In this document: positions 63,209 to 64,000 of the stretch, piece after piece | How positions within the stretch are numbered: the first letter of the stretch is position 1 | Layout: each line of letters opens with the position of its first letter | Assembly (NCBI RefSeq): GCF_000829415.1 | Contig: NZ_AP014637.1 | Location: 2,058,001-2,122,000, forward strand | Reading direction: 5' to 3' | Source of the DNA: Pseudomonas sp. StFLB209 | GTDB taxonomy: Bacteria; Pseudomonadota; Gammaproteobacteria; Pseudomonadales; Pseudomonadaceae | DNA: 64,000 bases | Position numbers and translations under genes: made by a program | Notes under the pieces: generated by a model | What the model was told of the DNA's origin: nothing | Databases searched by the model: none | Seen by the model: only the letters and a program-made list of their open reading frames with translations

Positions 63209-63667
63209 GTGGGACTTATTGATTTCGTAAAAAGTGCAGGCGAGAAACTCGTCGACCTTATCACGCCGGGCCAGGCCGCTGCCCAGCAGCCTACTGCCGA
63301 GCAGTTGGCACAACGCCTCGATGAACTGGGTCTGGATAAGTCGAACGTTAATATCGCTGTACAAGATGGCAAGGTCGTTTTGACCGGCAATGTGGCGAAT
63401 CAGGAACAGAAAGAAAAGATCGCGCTGGCGGCGGGCAATTGCGCAGGTATCGAGCAGGTTGATGACCAGCTCACCGTCAGCGGCAGTCCCTCGCCAGGGG
63501 CTCAAGCGAACTTCGTGACGGTCGTATCGGGCGACACCCTGAGCAAGATTGCCAAGCGCGTCTATGGTGACCCGAACCAGTACCAGAAGATCTTCGAAGC
63601 CAACCAACCCATGCTCAGCCACCCGGATAAAATCTATCCGGGGCAGGTTCTGCGGATCCCCAACTGA
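63209..63667 (+). CDS. BON-LysM protein, Kbp/YgaU-like
   Basis: A 152-residue soluble protein with an N-terminal BON domain (about 25-92, ITVQDGKVVLTGNVAN-like) and a C-terminal LysM domain (about 100-150, FVTVVSGDTLSKIAKRVYGDPNQYQKIFEAN). E. coli Kbp (YgaU), with the same layout and length, is a cytoplasmic potassium-binding protein. No signal peptide is seen. The start is GTG at 63209 with GGAGG seven bases upstream. Confidence 0.9.
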   Translation: MGLIDFVKSAGEKLVDLITPGQAAAQQPTAEQLAQRLDELGLDKSNVNIAVQDGKVVLTGNVANQEQKEKIALAAGNCAGIEQVDDQLTVSGSPSPGAQANFVTVVSGDTLSKIAKRVYGDPNQYQKIFEANQPMLSHPDKIYPGQVLRIPN

Positions 63668-63763
63668 GCGGCATCAACCAGTAGAACTGTTTTGAATGTC
63701 CTGCTGCCTTCACGACCAGGGTCGTTCCCGTTGTATTTCAAGGCAGGATCGGGTCGGGACCGA

Positions 63764-63782
63764 CCGGGCAGCGGCTCCTACG
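63764..63782. repeat. REP half-element, GTAGGAGC type
   Basis: GCAGCGGCTCCTACGCC is the reverse complement of a GTAGGAGCCGCTGC REP arm. The TAG of that arm serves as stop codon of the minus-strand nucleotidase gene. Confidence 0.6.
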
Positions 63783-64000
63783 CCGTTGTGAGCCCTTCGA
63801 GCAGTGCCAGGTAATCACCGACGGCGGCGAACTCTTCAGTGTTTTTCGGCCCCTGCTGGCTGTCGGGTTCACTGACTGCCAGCAAGTGGGCTACGCCGTA
63901 GGCCCGGGCGCTGCGCAGTATTGGTAAGGTGTCGTCGATGAACAGGCTGCGCGCCGGGTCGAACGCTGTGTCGGCGTGCAGGGCGTCCCAGAATTGCGGG
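63778..64000 (-). CDS. yrfG: GMP/IMP nucleotidase YrfG-like HAD hydrolase, 3' part (partial)
   Basis: The minus strand encodes 74 in-frame residues up to the window end: FWDALHADTAFDPARSLFID continues as DTLPILRSARAYGV, then HLLAVSEPDSQQGP and EEFAAVGDY. This is the C-terminal third of HAD-family GMP/IMP 5'-nucleotidases, including motif III/IV acidic residues in FIDDT. The 5' end is outside the window. The TAG stop overlaps a REP arm. Confidence 0.85.
   Translation of the reverse strand, partial: PQFWDALHADTAFDPARSLFIDDTLPILRSARAYGVAHLLAVSEPDSQQGPKNTEEFAAVGDYLALLEGLTTA

Overview
The window is a chromosomal segment of a Pseudomonas species. The evidence is the 23S/5S rRNA sequence, high-GC coding, REP palindromes of the GTAGGAGC and GTGGGAGCGAGC types, and a type VI secretion (T6SS) cluster laid out like HSI-I (H1-T6SS) of P. 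aeruginosa. Genus is well supported; species is not assigned.

Layout. 1-802: 3' end of an rRNA operon with two tandem 5S genes, each followed by a terminator. 825-10450: ordinary chromosomal genes, namely a siderophore receptor with its FecI/FecR-type signalling pair, a GntR regulator, an aldo/keto reductase, a HAD phosphatase, a DUF945 protein and an MscS channel. 10598-35701 (minus strand): the left arm of the T6SS. Read in transcription order it is tssA, tssB, tssC, hcp, a Tae4-like amidase effector and its immunity lipoprotein, tssE, tssF, tssG, clpV, vgrG2, a Tse5-like Rhs effector and small membrane immunity protein, vgrG1, an EagR chaperone, a PAAR-Rhs effector with a predicted RNase tip and its immunity gene, then debris of older toxin tips (a colicin-DNase-like fragment and an Imm11-like gene). 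36123-53561 (plus strand): the right arm, tagH(fha), tssJ, tssK, tssL, tssM, tagF, pppA, ppkA, tagT, tagS, tagR, tagQ, the last seven forming the threonine-phosphorylation control pathway. All 13 core Tss components are present and intact.

53648-55305 holds an unrecognised 302-residue protein with central hydrophobic segments, followed by two overlapping or adjacent membrane proteins that are paralogues of each other. I read this as a candidate pore-forming effector with duplicated immunity genes. Next come two tandem small RNA genes on the minus strand (about 55436-55551 and 55663-55777), rich in GGA motifs, each with a -10 box, an upstream TGTAAG half-site at the same spacing, and a strong terminator. 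They look like RsmX-type Gac/Rsm RNAs, which is notable beside a T6SS whose P. aeruginosa relative is under Gac/Rsm control.

55847-64000: a small membrane protein, a thioesterase, an IS1341-type tnpB element with an altered RuvC-II motif, a glycine-zipper protein, an FdhF/YdeP-type molybdoenzyme with its FdhD, a LysR regulator, a BON-LysM (Kbp) protein and the 3' end of a GMP/IMP nucleotidase gene.

How it works together: TssJLM form the membrane complex, TssAEFGK with VgrG the baseplate, TssBC the sheath, Hcp the tube, and ClpV recycles the sheath. PpkA, PppA, TagH, TagF and TagQRST gate firing. At least three toxin/immunity sets (amidase, Tse5-like, RNase-like Rhs) and one further candidate set travel with it.
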